This document shows, piece after piece, positions 1 to 10,478 of a stretch of DNA of 64,000 nucleotides (positions are counted from its first letter, which is position 1; each line of letters starts with the position of its first letter). The notes under the pieces are model-generated. The model made no database searches and was not told where the DNA came from. It was given only the letters and a program-made list of their open reading frames with translations. The stretch is from positions 328,432 through 392,431 of the forward strand of contig NZ_LN651328.1 of the NCBI RefSeq assembly GCF_000826525.2, in the 5' to 3' direction. Source of the stretch: Mobilicoccus massiliensis. Its GTDB lineage: Bacteria > Actinomycetota > Actinomycetes > Actinomycetales > Dermatophilaceae. Position numbers and translations under genes: made by a program.

Positions 1-1861
<1,861 letters not shown>

Positions 1862-1942
1862 AGCAACCCTCCTCGGGCAAGTCGTTTCGGTGACGTCTCG
1901 TGCGGGGCGGAGCCCGCGTTCATCGAGAGCAACGCCGACCAA

Positions 1943-1963
1943 GTTGAGTCTATTCCGCTCAAG
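1943..1963 (-). promoter_or_regulatory. HAIR-like HspR operator upstream of clpB
   Basis: Inverted repeat GTTGAGT-N7-GCTCAAG. On the coding strand of clpB it reads CTTGAGC-N7-ACTCAAC, which matches 12 of 14 arm positions of the known HAIR consensus CTTGAGT-N7-ACTCAAG bound by HspR. It lies 81 nt upstream of the clpB start. Binding is inferred from motif and context. Confidence 0.8.
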
Positions 1964-2010
1964 TCTGCGCGTGCACGACTCTCTGACCGAGGAGCGCCTC
2001 GGGCGCACAG

Positions 2011-2049
2011 CACCACGCCCGCCCCCGAGATCCGGGGACGGGCGTGGTG
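2011..2049 (-). terminator. Hairpin terminator after the M14 peptidase gene
   Basis: An 11-bp stem (CACCACGCCCG / CGGGCGTGGTG) with a further CCCC/GGGG pairing in its loop, starting about 24 nt past the peptidase stop codon. There is no T-run, as is common in high-GC actinomycetes. Confidence 0.7.
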
Positions 2050-2073
2050 ACCGTGGCGAACGGAGCGGGCCTG

Positions 2074-4272
2074 TCAGCCCTTGCTGCGGGTGCAGACGTC
2101 GCCGAGGTTCTCGATCTCGCCGCGATCGACGATGACGTCGCGGGTCGACAGCGTCGCTCCCCGCGCGTTCTTGCAGGTCAGCGTCCACGCCTCCTTGATG
2201 CCGGAGTACGACGCGGGCTGCGGGGAGGCGAAGGTGACCTTGCCGCTCCAGTCGGCGGTCTCCCCACCGGCATAGTTCGTCACCCGCACGGTGTACGCAC
2301 CCGGAACGGGATCGAGCATGACGGCCTTCTCGGGCACGTTCAGCGTTCCGGCCGAGCCGGCGGGCTTGCCGTCGGGACCGATGATCTCGACGTCCCAGTC
2401 GATGGCGGCGTCACCGGAGCGCCCGGGCCAGCCGACCTCGACCGTGACCCGGCCGTTGTCCGCCTTCGGCGGCCCCTCGATCGTGAACGTCGTCTCCTCG
2501 GTCTTGCCCTTGGCCGGGATGCCGGAGGGGTTGACGAGGGTGATCGCCGACTGCGGCGGCGCGACGGCGTCACGGCCGTAGCGGCCGGCGACGAGCGGAC
2601 GCGTCGAGGGGTTGACGGCCCAGGTGAACCGGCCGTTCTTGCCCGGTCGCATCGTGCTGACCAGCGTGTCCTCGTAGTAGCGCGGAGCGCCCACCGTGCC
2701 GTCGGTGCCGATGACCGGCGAGGTCGCCGAGACGAACTTCTTGCGGATCTCCAGCGTCGAGTTCGGCTTGGCCCTGCCGACGAGCGTCGAGTGCCGCTCG
2801 GTGTTCATCGTCGACATCGAGGCCCGGTAGAAGGCCTCGCGGATGCCGCCCTTGCCCGCCCCCGCGGCCGGCTTGACGCCGACGTATTCGGCGACGACGC
2901 CGTCCTCGAACGGTGGGTGGAAGCTGTCCGGGCCGATCTCGAGAGTGAATCCCAAACCTCCGGTGGCCCAGTAGCTCCAGTCCTCGGTGCTGCCGGAGGT
3001 GTCGTACAGCTCGAACGAACGCTGGTTGACGTAGCCCATGGGGTCGGCCATCTCGGCCCCGACCGCCTTGTACAGCGGCTCGTCGGGCGCGAGGCCGGAG
3101 TCCATGATGCTCGGCGGACGCAGCACGAGGTTGCTGTACGTGTGGTTGGACAGCATGGTGACGACCTGCCGACTCGAGATGAGCTTGCGGATGTTGTCGG
3201 TCTCGGGCTCGCTGCCCGGGCCGTCGCCGCGGTAGGTGTCGCTGCGCCAGTTCGCCGAGGCGCCGGGGCCGCCCCAGAAACCGGGGTAGTTGCGGTTGAG
3301 GTCGGTGCCGCGCAATCGGCCGGCCGGGTTGTCGCCGCAGGTGCCGCCGCGCATGTCGGCGGGGGTGTTGACGCTGATCGCGCAGTTCTTGCGGCGGTTC
3401 TCGTAGTCCGTCGCCGAGAAGTCGCCCTTGGGCACGGCGTTGCGCGACACGATGAACCCGTCGACGTTGACGACGGGCACGACGATCGTGCGGTTGTTCT
3501 TGACGATGTCGCGTGCGCGAGGGTCGCCGGTGCGGCTCGCACGGTTGGCGAGGAGGTCGAACGCGTACTCGATCGTCGCCTCGGACGAGGGCCATTCGCG
3601 GGCGTGGTGGGCGCCCATGACGAGGAACACCGGCTTGCCGTCCTCGAGGTTCGCCACGTTCTCGCTGATCTCGATGCCGTAGACCGGGCGTCCTTCGACC
3701 GTCTTGTTCGGCAGGGTGAACATGCGCACGAGGGCGGGATAGGTGGCGGCCAGGCGCTTCATGTCGGAGACGTACTCGTCGTACGTGCGGTAGGCCGTGC
3801 GCCCGCTGGGCAGCGGCGAGCGGACGGTCGCCTTGTCGTACGCCCGGTCCTTGGCCGCATTGGCCCGCTGCTGAACAGCCAGGTCGGCGGTGCGCACCGT
3901 CCACGAGAACCCGGCAGCGCGGAGACGTTGGGCATCGGCCTCGCCGTGCAGGATGACGTCGATCCCGCCTCCGGGCCGGACTCGGCTGGTCGTGTCGAAG
4001 CCGAGGGCGACGAGCTTGCTGCGCGCGGCCTTGGTGCGGGTGTCGACCGTGACGAGCTGCGCGGGATCGGATGAGGTGGCGCGGGCCGCGGGTTGCGGGC
4101 CGGGGCCGGGGGGTTCGGCTGTCGTGTCGAAGCCGAGGGCGACGAGCTTGCTGCGCGCGGCCTTGGTGCGGGTGTCGACCGTGACGAGCTGCGCGGGACC
4201 GAGGGCGGTGGCGCCCAACGCGGCGACCGCGACGAACGACCGTGTTCTGGTCGTGAACCTCTTGACGGACAT
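2074..4272 (-). CDS. Secreted M14-family zinc carboxypeptidase
   Basis: Exported metallocarboxypeptidase of the M14 family (732 aa) that would remove C-terminal residues from peptides. An N-terminal basic and hydrophobic segment (about residues 5-25) looks like a signal peptide. The zinc motif HARE is at residues 223-226, a later NHTY supplies the third histidine, and [11 protein letters not shown] contains the expected catalytic glutamate. The C-terminal third reads as beta-sandwich accessory domains. The start has AAGGAG 6 nt upstream. Oddity: residues 26-51 are repeated exactly at 70-95 (44-residue period) because 78 bp of DNA is duplicated. The first copy sits directly behind the hydrophobic core, where a cleavage site would be expected. 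Substrate unknown. Confidence 0.88.
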   Translation of the reverse strand: MSVKRFTTRTRSFVAVAALGATALGPAQLVTVDTRTKAARSKLVALGFDTTAEPPGPGPQPAARATSSDPAQLVTVDTRTKAARSKLVALGFDTTSRVRPGGGIDVILHGEADAQRLRAAGFSWTVRTADLAVQQRANAAKDRAYDKATVRSPLPSGRTAYRTYDEYVSDMKRLAATYPALVRMFTLPNKTVEGRPVYGIEISENVANLEDGKPVFLVMGAHHAREWPSSEATIEYAFDLLANRASRTGDPRARDIVKNNRTIVVPVVNVDGFIVSRNAVPKGDFSATDYENRRKNCAISVNTPADMRGGTCGDNPAGRLRGTDLNRNYPGFWGGPGASANWRSDTYRGDGPGSEPETDNIRKLISSRQVVTMLSNHTYSNLVLRPPSIMDSGLAPDEPLYKAVGAEMADPMGYVNQRSFELYDTSGSTEDWSYWATGGLGFTLEIGPDSFHPPFEDGVVAEYVGVKPAAGAGKGGIREAFYRASMSTMNTERHSTLVGRAKPNSTLEIRKKFVSATSPVIGTDGTVGAPRYYEDTLVSTMRPGKNGRFTWAVNPSTRPLVAGRYGRDAVAPPQSAITLVNPSGIPAKGKTEETTFTIEGPPKADNGRVTVEVGWPGRSGDAAIDWDVEIIGPDGKPAGSAGTLNVPEKAVMLDPVPGAYTVRVTNYAGGETADWSGKVTFASPQPASYSGIKEAWTLTCKNARGATLSTRDVIVDRGEIENLGDVCTRSKG
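3989..4198 (-). repeat. 78-bp in-frame direct repeat inside the M14 peptidase gene
   Basis: Bases 3989-4066 and 4121-4198 are identical as I read them (78 bp, period 132 bp, 44 codons). The unit encodes 26 residues beginning [12 protein letters not shown]. The sequence between the copies ([14 protein letters not shown] and following) looks like the original region after the signal peptide, so the first copy is probably the inserted one. Confidence 0.9.
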
Positions 4273-4417
4273 GTCGACTCCTTCGGCGAATCGTCCTGGG
4301 GTAGGACGAATGCTCGCGGAGTGACGCTCATCACTGTCTCAAGGTTCGGTCAGGATCGGGTCAAGGTTCTCCCCCTGCTCCGCGCACGGCGAGCGACGTG
4401 GCTCCCCGGTCGAGGGA

Positions 4418-5005
4418 GTGGACTCGGAAGAGGATGTGATCGTGGGTGAGATGGGCGAGCCGCGCACGGCGTGGGAGCGGACGGTCATACCCCCGCGAAC
4501 GGCGCGATTGATCCTCCGCCAGTGGCGCCCATCGGATCTCGAGCCGTTCGCCCAGCTCAACGCGGATCCGGAGGTCATGCGGTTCTTCCCGGCGCCGCTC
4601 TCACGCGAGGAGAGCGATGCGTTGGCCGAGCGGATCCGCCTGCGGATCGAGGAGGCGGGGGTCGGACTGTTCGCGCTCGAACTGCGGGAGAGCGGGGAGT
4701 TCCTCGGCTTCACCGGCCTCAACCCCATGCCGGAATGGTCACCCGGCAGCGGGTTCCTCGAGATCGGGTGGCGGCTGCGCCGCGAGGCCTGGGGGCGCGG
4801 CTACGCGACCGAGGCCGCCCTCGAGTGCCTTCGGTTCGCCGGCGAGCACGGAGTGCCGGAGGTCTGGTCACTCACGGCCCGGCTCAACATCCCGTCGATC
4901 GCCGTGATGCGCCGCATCGGGTTGGAATACGTGGCCGCCCTCGACCACCCCGACGTCGACGGACCCTTGAAACCGCACGTGTTCTACCGGCGCGGCCTCA
5001 CCTGA
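4418..5005 (+). CDS. GNAT-family N-acetyltransferase (RimJ/RimL-like)
   Basis: Acetyl-CoA dependent N-acetyltransferase, up to 195 aa. It shows the typical order TARLILRQWRPSDLEPF, then GFTGL, then EIGWRLRREAWGRGYATEA, where the last block is the acetyl-CoA binding motif A (R/Q-x-x-G-x-G/A type). NIPSIAVMRRIGLEYV is the usual C-terminal element. This arrangement is shared by RimJ/RimL ribosomal-protein acetyltransferases and by many enzymes acting on small amines, so the substrate is not predictable. The start is uncertain: GTG at 4418 gives the longest form, but GTG 4442 or ATG 4451 are plausible and the conserved domain begins after both. It stands alone between genes on the other strand. 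Confidence 0.82.
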   Translation: MDSEEDVIVGEMGEPRTAWERTVIPPRTARLILRQWRPSDLEPFAQLNADPEVMRFFPAPLSREESDALAERIRLRIEEAGVGLFALELRESGEFLGFTGLNPMPEWSPGSGFLEIGWRLRREAWGRGYATEAALECLRFAGEHGVPEVWSLTARLNIPSIAVMRRIGLEYVAALDHPDVDGPLKPHVFYRRGLT

Positions 5006-5065
5006 GCGCTGCTCACCCGACTCACCGACTCACTCGGCGATGGACTCGACCGCGCGGCCGCGTGG

Positions 5066-5941
5066 TCACCCGACGACGGTGCCCTGGTGCCTGCGGGCGC
5101 GCCACGGCGCCCCGGGATCGCCGGTGCGTTCCCACAGTGTGGTGCGGCGGCTCGCGCGTTCTCCCTGGTGGAGGAGGTACGCGGCCTCCCAGAGGTCCGG
5201 CGCGAGTTCGGTGACGGAGAAGTCCTCGACGATCCACGTGTCGTCGTCGCCGTGCTCGTTCTGCTCGTACCGGGCCAGCGATCGGGCGATGTACTCCTCG
5301 CGTTCGGTGCGGATGCCCGAGGCACCGATGTGCACCATGTCGGGCGCGATGAGCGCCTCGAAGTGGGCGCGATCCGCGTCGCGCGGCTCGCGATGGGTGA
5401 GGGGTTCGCGGGCACGGAGTTCGGCGGTGACGCGGGCGGCGTCGGTGGAAGGCGTGGTGGTCGGGGGCCCGGCTTCGCCCGTCGTGTCGTGAACCTGCCT
5501 CTCGCGCAGCCAGTTCCGAGACCGCGTGACGAGTTCGTCGCCCAGAGGGCTCGGGTTGTGCGCGACCTCCCACCGGAACCCGTCGGGGTCGCTGAAATAC
5601 CCCGAGTACCCACCCCAGTCACGTCGGAGCGCGTCCGCCACCACGGCCCCGGCCGCACGGGCCACGGCGAGCACGGCATCGACCTCCCCCGACGACGTGA
5701 CGTTGTGGGCGAGGGTGATCGGCGCGAGTCCGACGCCCGGCTCTCCGATCTCGTCGACGAACCCCGACCGGCACCACAGCGAGAGCACGAGCCCTGGCCC
5801 GAGCCGGATGAACACGACCTCCCCCGGCGCCTCGAACTCGACCTCCCAGCCGAGTCCGTCGACGTAGAACGCTCTCGACCTGGCCACGTCGGCGACGGCG
5901 AGGGTGACGAAGTTCAGTCGCTGCTCCACGGTGCGCTCCAT
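5066..5941 (-). CDS. VOC (glyoxalase-like) domain fused to NTF2/SnoaL-like domain
   Basis: Predicted 291-aa two-domain protein. Residues 1 to about 125 form a VOC/glyoxalase-fold domain (NFVTLAVADVARSRAFY, then YFSDPDGFRWEVAHN), of the kind used in metal-dependent isomerases, dioxygenases and resistance proteins. Residues from about 165 on look like an NTF2/SnoaL/DUF4440-type domain (FEALIAPDMVHIGASG, then WEAAYLLHQ). The start ATG 5941 precedes the conserved MERTVEQRLNFVTLAV. A longer reading frame continues upstream but only through the repeat array, so I do not use it. No substrate can be named, and the pairing of the two domains is unusual. Confidence 0.75.
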   Translation of the reverse strand: MERTVEQRLNFVTLAVADVARSRAFYVDGLGWEVEFEAPGEVVFIRLGPGLVLSLWCRSGFVDEIGEPGVGLAPITLAHNVTSSGEVDAVLAVARAAGAVVADALRRDWGGYSGYFSDPDGFRWEVAHNPSPLGDELVTRSRNWLRERQVHDTTGEAGPPTTTPSTDAARVTAELRAREPLTHREPRDADRAHFEALIAPDMVHIGASGIRTEREEYIARSLARYEQNEHGDDDTWIVEDFSVTELAPDLWEAAYLLHQGERASRRTTLWERTGDPGAPWRARRHQGTVVG

Positions 5942-5997
5942 GCCGGCAGCCTCCCATCCCCCACCGACAGACGCTTCCCCTCGCGCCTTGCGTCCTC

Positions 5998-6386
5998 CGT
6001 GCACGTCTTCGGCATACGAGGCACGCCGCACACGCCGTGCACAGCGCACCTCGGACGTGCACCGATCACGAAGACGTGCGTCGTGTTCTCTACCCGTGCA
6101 CGAGTGACGGCGGCCTCGACCCCGCAGACCTTGCGACATCCGTGCACGTCTTCGGTACACGAGGCACGCCGCACACGACGTACACAGTGCACCTCGGACG
6201 TGCACCGATCACGAAGACGTGCGTGGTGTTCCCAACCCGTGCACGAGTGGCGGCGGCCTCGACCCCGCAGACCTTGCGACATCCGGGCACGTCTTCGGCA
6301 TGCGAGGCACGCCGCAGATGACGTGCACAGCGCACCTCCGACGTGCATCGATCACGAAGACGTGCGTCGTGGTCCCAACCCGTCGG
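5998..6386. repeat. 143-bp tandem repeat array (about 2.7 copies) with internal inverted repeats
   Basis: This fills most of the gene-free stretch 5942-6476. Units start at 5998, 6141 and 6284, each exactly 143 bp apart. Copies 1 and 2 differ at about 10 positions; copy 3 is shorter and more diverged. Each unit begins with GCACGTCTTCG and carries CGAAGACGTGC about 57 nt later (6001-6011 and 6069-6079 in copy 1), an 11-bp perfect inverted repeat, with a smaller CGAGG/CCTCG pairing inside. The period is not a multiple of three, so a coding repeat is unlikely. The region from about 6390 to 6476 shows nothing I recognise. Confidence 0.9.
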
Positions 6387-6476
6387 CGGAGGGACATCCC
6401 CCGCATGCGACGAATCCCCCACCCGCACCGGCGACGAGCGCCGGGCGCGTGAGGGATTCGCGGTGGAACAGGTGGG

Positions 6477-7076
6477 TCAGCGGGTACCGGGGTCCCGCGG
6501 ATCGGCGGGAGGCCGGCGGTCCACATCGGCGGCGGTCGCTCCGTCCCCTCGCGGGTCGCCGCTCACCGGCCCGCGGCCGTCCGGCTCACGGCGATCGATG
6601 TGCGAGCGATCGTCACGCACCTCGCGCTCGCCGAGTCGACCGTCGCGAGCCGGCTCGACGCGCGTCTCCTCGACACGGGATTCGGTCACGACCCGCTCCT
6701 CGTCTCGACGCGGGGCGGTCGTCTGCGCGGGGCGCCCGGTCCGCTCGTCCTCACCGAGGCGGCGGCGGGTCTCGGCGAGTTCCTTCTCCTGGCGGCGCTG
6801 GCGCTTCTGCAGGTCGCGGCGCTCCCGCGCGGCGCGGTACTTGCGTCGGCTGGCGGCCATCATGATCCAGAGTCCGAACAGGCCGACGAGGATCGCGGCG
6901 GCACCGAGGATGACGAGACTCAGCGTCTGGACCTGCAACTGATTGCCCGCGACGTCGACCGCGAGTGCCGACGAGCCGTCGGCTGCGGTCACCTGCGAGC
7001 CCGCGGTGGCCACCCACACGGCGAAGGCGGCGGCTCCCACGGCGAGGAGCACGAGGATGAGGCCGAAGACGACCAT
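6477..7076 (-). CDS. Small membrane protein with charged cytoplasmic tail
   Basis: Unrecognised 199-aa protein. The first 90 residues contain two hydrophobic helices (MVVFGLILVLLAVGAAAFAV and LSLVILGAAAILVGLFGLWI) separated by a short polar loop. The rest is a long Arg/Glu/Asp-rich tail, probably partly coiled coil (RRDLQKRQRRQEKELAETRRR), then disordered. The start ATG 7076 is preceded by AAAGGACCTCCG; an earlier in-frame start would place 30 non-hydrophobic residues before the helix and has no good ribosome site. It resembles small membrane proteins common in actinomycetes; function unknown. Confidence 0.72.
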   Translation of the reverse strand: MVVFGLILVLLAVGAAAFAVWVATAGSQVTAADGSSALAVDVAGNQLQVQTLSLVILGAAAILVGLFGLWIMMAASRRKYRAARERRDLQKRQRRQEKELAETRRRLGEDERTGRPAQTTAPRRDEERVVTESRVEETRVEPARDGRLGEREVRDDRSHIDRREPDGRGPVSGDPRGDGATAADVDRRPPADPRDPGTR

Positions 7077-7318
7077 CGGAGGTCCTTTCGTCGTTCGAAT
7101 CGGGCGCCGGTGCGCAGCGTCCTCGTCGACAGTACCCAGGTGAGGCGATCCCGACGCGTCGCGCACTCGTGCGTGTCACTGTCGGAAATGGATCGTGACG
7201 TCGTGACCAACGGGCAGCCGGACAGGGCTACCGAATCCGTCCGGCCGCCTCGACGAGGCGGCGGCCCAGTGTCACGAGGCGGCCATGAGGCAGTGCCATC
7301 GCCGCGGCGCGCGCGAGC

Positions 7319-7552
7319 TCATCGACGAGCCTCGGCGATGGCGTCCCACAGAGGCATCTCCAGCGTGCGGCCTGTCCGCGCTCCGGCGAACGCTGCCAGG
7401 ATCTCGTCAGGGTCTCGATGCTCTCCACGAACACCCACGAGCCGGGCGACGGGCCTGCCTCGCCTGGTGATCGTGAACGAGGCACCTGCCGCGACGTCGT
7501 CGAGGAGTCGCGACAGGTGCGTCTGGGCGTCATCGGCACCGATGCACCTCAT
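7319..7552 (-). CDS. Orphan Phd/YefM-type antitoxin
   Basis: 77-aa protein with the Phd/YefM (type II antitoxin) pattern: DDAQTHLSRLLDDVAAGASFTITRRGRPVARLV, where the N-terminal half forms the DNA-binding fold and the C-terminal tail (TLEMPLWDAIAEARR) would neutralise a toxin. In complete modules a VapC/PIN or RelE-type toxin follows with a few bases of overlap. Here an overlapping ATGA opens a frame of only 16 codons, and no PIN or RelE motif is found between this gene and 7184. It is therefore either an orphan or the remnant of a decayed module. It lies just downstream of the fatty acid transporter gene. Confidence 0.7.
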   Translation of the reverse strand: MRCIGADDAQTHLSRLLDDVAAGASFTITRRGRPVARLVGVRGEHRDPDEILAAFAGARTGRTLEMPLWDAIAEARR

Positions 7553-7595
7553 CCACCCAGAGCAGCCAGGCTGGTTGTCGTCCGGTCGGCCGTCA

Positions 7596-9032
7596 CTACG
7601 GCATCACCGGCGGCACGTACGTGAACGTCATCCCGAGCAGCCAGACGAGGAGCAGCACGACGGGCAGGTGGATGATGAACTGCAGGAACGTGAAGCCGAC
7701 GATGTCGCGGGCGCGCAGCTTGAGCACGGCGAGCAGCGGCAGCATGAAGAACGGGTTGACGAGGTTGGGCAGGGCCTCGGAGATGTTGTAGATCTGCACG
7801 GTCCAGCCGAGGTTCATGCCGATGTCGGTGGCGGCCTGCATCACGTACGGCGCTTCGACGAGCCACTTGCCGCCGCCGGAGGGCACGGCGATGCCGAGGA
7901 TAGCGGTGTAGATCGCGATGACGACCGCGAATCCGCCCCCGCCGCCGATCGAGGTGAAGAGTTCGGCGAGCAGGTGCGACACCGTGGCTCCGTCGCGTCC
8001 CTCGGCCTTGGTCAGCAGCGCGGCCATCGAGGCGTACAGGGGGAACTGGACGAGGATCGCGGCCGTGGCGGGCACGGCCTGCGTCACGGCGCGCATGAAC
8101 CGGGCCGGGGTGCCGTGGAGTACGAGGCCGAGCATGAGGAACACGAAGAGGTAGCCGTTGAGGCTGCTCATCACCGACAGGAACGGCTTGGTGGCGAACT
8201 GCAGCACGATCCAGCCGAGGGTGAGCACGCCGAGAATCATGGGGAGCCACACCTGGTGCTCGAGCCACTCCCCCGGTCGAGACGGCTTCTCGACGCGGGC
8301 GGGCTCGTCGTCGAGATCGACGTTCATGTCCTGGGCCGTGCGAGTGGCCCCGGCACGGGGAGCGCTGGCCCACGCGACCGCGAGCGAGAGCAGAAAGAGG
8401 ATGAGGGCGCAGAGCAGCGACTGCCACGTGAAGATCGTCTTGCCGAAGTCGAGGACGCCGGTGATCCGGAGCAGTTCGGGCGGGATCGACTTGGGCGTCG
8501 CCTGCAACTGCGCCGCCGAGGACGAGAGGCCGAGGGCCCAGATGGCGCCGAGCCCGAGGAACGCCGCGGCACCGAGCGCGCGGTAGTCGACGCGCAGGTC
8601 GCTGCGCCGGGCGATGGCGCGCGCGAGCAGGCCGCCGAAGATCATCGACAGACCCCAGTTGATCATCGAGACGGCCATCGCGAGCGCGGCGACGAACGCG
8701 ATCGCGCCGCGCGGGGTCCTCGGCATCACCGCGAGCCGCTCGATGAGCCGGGCCACCGGCGGGCTCGTCGCCACGATGTAGCCGGTGAGCACCACCATCG
8801 CCATCTGCAGGGTGAACGCGGTGAGATCCCAGAACCCGTCACCGAAGGCGCCGGCGACCGAGGCGGGGGTCGCGCCGATCGCGAACGCGGCGATCGCGCA
8901 GACGACGACCCCGACGAGCGCGAAGATGAACGCGTCGGGGAACCACTTCTCGGTGAACGCGGCGAGGCGCTGGGCGACACGGGCGAGTCCGCGCTCCTCC
9001 TCCTGCGACGGCGCGACGGCGGCTTCGCTCAT
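7596..9032 (-). CDS. AtoE-type short-chain fatty acid transporter
   Basis: Integral membrane transporter of 478 aa with many hydrophobic segments, matching the short-chain fatty acid transporter (AtoE, SCFA_trans) family. Hallmarks are NWGLSMIFGGLLARAIARR, the QFPLYASMAALL stretch and the glycine-rich IYTAILGIAVPSGGGKWLVEAPYVM. Substrates in the family are acetoacetate, butyrate and similar short acids. The start ATG 9032 gives MSEAAVAPSQEEE and has a GGAG site upstream; a longer frame exists but adds 20 unlikely residues. It lies in the same orientation as the TRAP operon, 137 nt behind it, so co-transcription is possible. Confidence 0.85.
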   Translation of the reverse strand: MSEAAVAPSQEEERGLARVAQRLAAFTEKWFPDAFIFALVGVVVCAIAAFAIGATPASVAGAFGDGFWDLTAFTLQMAMVVLTGYIVATSPPVARLIERLAVMPRTPRGAIAFVAALAMAVSMINWGLSMIFGGLLARAIARRSDLRVDYRALGAAAFLGLGAIWALGLSSSAAQLQATPKSIPPELLRITGVLDFGKTIFTWQSLLCALILFLLSLAVAWASAPRAGATRTAQDMNVDLDDEPARVEKPSRPGEWLEHQVWLPMILGVLTLGWIVLQFATKPFLSVMSSLNGYLFVFLMLGLVLHGTPARFMRAVTQAVPATAAILVQFPLYASMAALLTKAEGRDGATVSHLLAELFTSIGGGGGFAVVIAIYTAILGIAVPSGGGKWLVEAPYVMQAATDIGMNLGWTVQIYNISEALPNLVNPFFMLPLLAVLKLRARDIVGFTFLQFIIHLPVVLLLVWLLGMTFTYVPPVMP

Positions 9033-9169
9033 GATCCCTACTCCTCGGCGAGTGCGGTGGTCCTGCGGACGGCCGAAACCTATGCCGCGCACGGGAGGCG
9101 TTCAACGATCGACGACGCCGACGTCGGCGAACGGTCGCGGTGAGGGGACGACCGGCGCCGCGGCGATCG

Positions 9170-10477
9170 TCAGCCCGACAGGCCCATGACCCCTGGCAGC
9201 CACAGCGACAACGCCGGCAAGTAGGTGACGACGAGCAACAACACGACGAGCGCGAGGAGGTACGGCCAAAGCTTGGGGAAGATCCGTTCGATCGTCACCC
9301 CGGCGATGCCGGCACCGACGAAGAGCACCGAGCCGACCGGCGGCGTCATCGTGCCGATGCACATGTTGAACACGAGCACGACACCGAAGTGCACGGGGTC
9401 CATGCCGAGTCCGGTGACGATCGGCAGGAAGATCGGCGTGAAGATGAGGATGGCGGGCGTGATGTCCATGAACGTGCCGACGACGAGCAGCACGAGGTTC
9501 ATGAGCAGGAAGATCACGAGAGGGTTGCCCGAGACCGACAGCAGCGCGTCGCTGATGGCGCCGGGGATCCCGGTATAGGCCATGACCCACGACATCGCCG
9601 AGGACGCTGCGATGAGGAACAGCACGATTCCGCTGGTGGAGACGGTGTCGACCATGATCGTGCGCAGTGCCCGCCAACTGAGGCTGCGGTACAGCAGCGA
9701 CAGCACGAGCGTGTAGAGCACGGCGACCCCGGCGCCCTCGGTCGCGGTGAACACCCCGGCGACGATGCCGCCGATGACGACGACGACGAGCAACAGCGCG
9801 GGGATGGCCTCGAGAACGATCCGCCACATCCGACTACGGTCGACGCGGTCGGCGACGGGGTAGCCGTGGCGTTTGGCGTGCCAGAACGCGACCGCCATCG
9901 TCGTCAACCCCATGAGGACGCCGGGCACGACGCCGGCCATGAACAGCGCCGAGATCGAGACGCCGCCGGCGATCATCGAGTAGACGATGAACGCGGTGGT
10001 CGGCGGAATGAGCAGGCCCGTGGGCGCGGACGCGATGTTGACGGAGGCGGCGAACGCGGGATCGTAGCCCTCTTCCTCCTCCATCTTGTTCATCGTGCCG
10101 CCGATGGCGGCGGCAGCGGCGACCGCCGAGCCCGACAGCGCCCCGAACAGCATGTTGGCCAGCACGTTCGTGTGCGCGAGCGAGCCGGGGATGCGGCCGG
10201 CCACGAGCTGCGCCAGCCGGATGAGACGCCGCGCGATGCCCCCGTTGTTCATGATGTTGCCCGCGAGGATGAACAGGGGCACCGCGAGCAGCGTGAAGCT
10301 GTCGAGACCGTTGTTCATCTTCTGCATGACGATGAACGTCGACTGGTCGAACGGCAGGAAGCACAACGCCGTGAGGATCGAGGAGACCGCGATCGCGATC
10401 GAGATCGGCGTACCCAGCACGAGGAGCAGGAAGAACACGCCGAACAGCACGAGGGCGGCGAGACCGACGACGCTCAT
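9170..10477 (-). CDS. TRAP transporter large permease (DctM), system 1
   Basis: Large membrane subunit (435 aa, about 12 helices) of a sodium-driven TRAP uptake system. Family signatures include LDSFTLLAVPLFILAGNIMNNGGI, ALSGSAVAAAAAIGGTM, ASAPTGLLIPPTTAFIVYS and PAILIFTPIFLPIVTGLGMDPVHFGVVLVFNMCIGTMTPPVG. The start ATG 10477 is 1 nt beyond the DctQ stop codon, with GGGAGG upstream, so the two genes are translationally coupled. It is the last gene of the operon GH31-dctP-dctQ-dctM. The substrate is probably a carboxylated sugar or organic acid; context suggests an uronate or related sugar acid (inference). Confidence 0.93.
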   Translation of the reverse strand: MSVVGLAALVLFGVFFLLLVLGTPISIAIAVSSILTALCFLPFDQSTFIVMQKMNNGLDSFTLLAVPLFILAGNIMNNGGIARRLIRLAQLVAGRIPGSLAHTNVLANMLFGALSGSAVAAAAAIGGTMNKMEEEEGYDPAFAASVNIASAPTGLLIPPTTAFIVYSMIAGGVSISALFMAGVVPGVLMGLTTMAVAFWHAKRHGYPVADRVDRSRMWRIVLEAIPALLLVVVVIGGIVAGVFTATEGAGVAVLYTLVLSLLYRSLSWRALRTIMVDTVSTSGIVLFLIAASSAMSWVMAYTGIPGAISDALLSVSGNPLVIFLLMNLVLLVVGTFMDITPAILIFTPIFLPIVTGLGMDPVHFGVVLVFNMCIGTMTPPVGSVLFVGAGIAGVTIERIFPKLWPYLLALVVLLLVVTYLPALSLWLPGVMGLSG

Positions 10478-10478
10478 C

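Noticed and set aside
5942..6205. N-terminal extension of the VOC protein through the repeat array
   Set aside because: The frame stays open only because the DNA lacks A/T-rich stops; the extension is cysteine/arginine-rich low-quality sequence, and the ATG at 5941 begins the conserved domain.
5998..6386. CRISPR array
   Set aside because: Units are 143 bp and contiguous, without the alternation of short constant repeats and unique spacers; no cas genes are nearby.
7184..7318. Toxin gene following the antitoxin
   Set aside because: Only very short frames and an antisense-like overlapping frame with no PIN or RelE motif are present.
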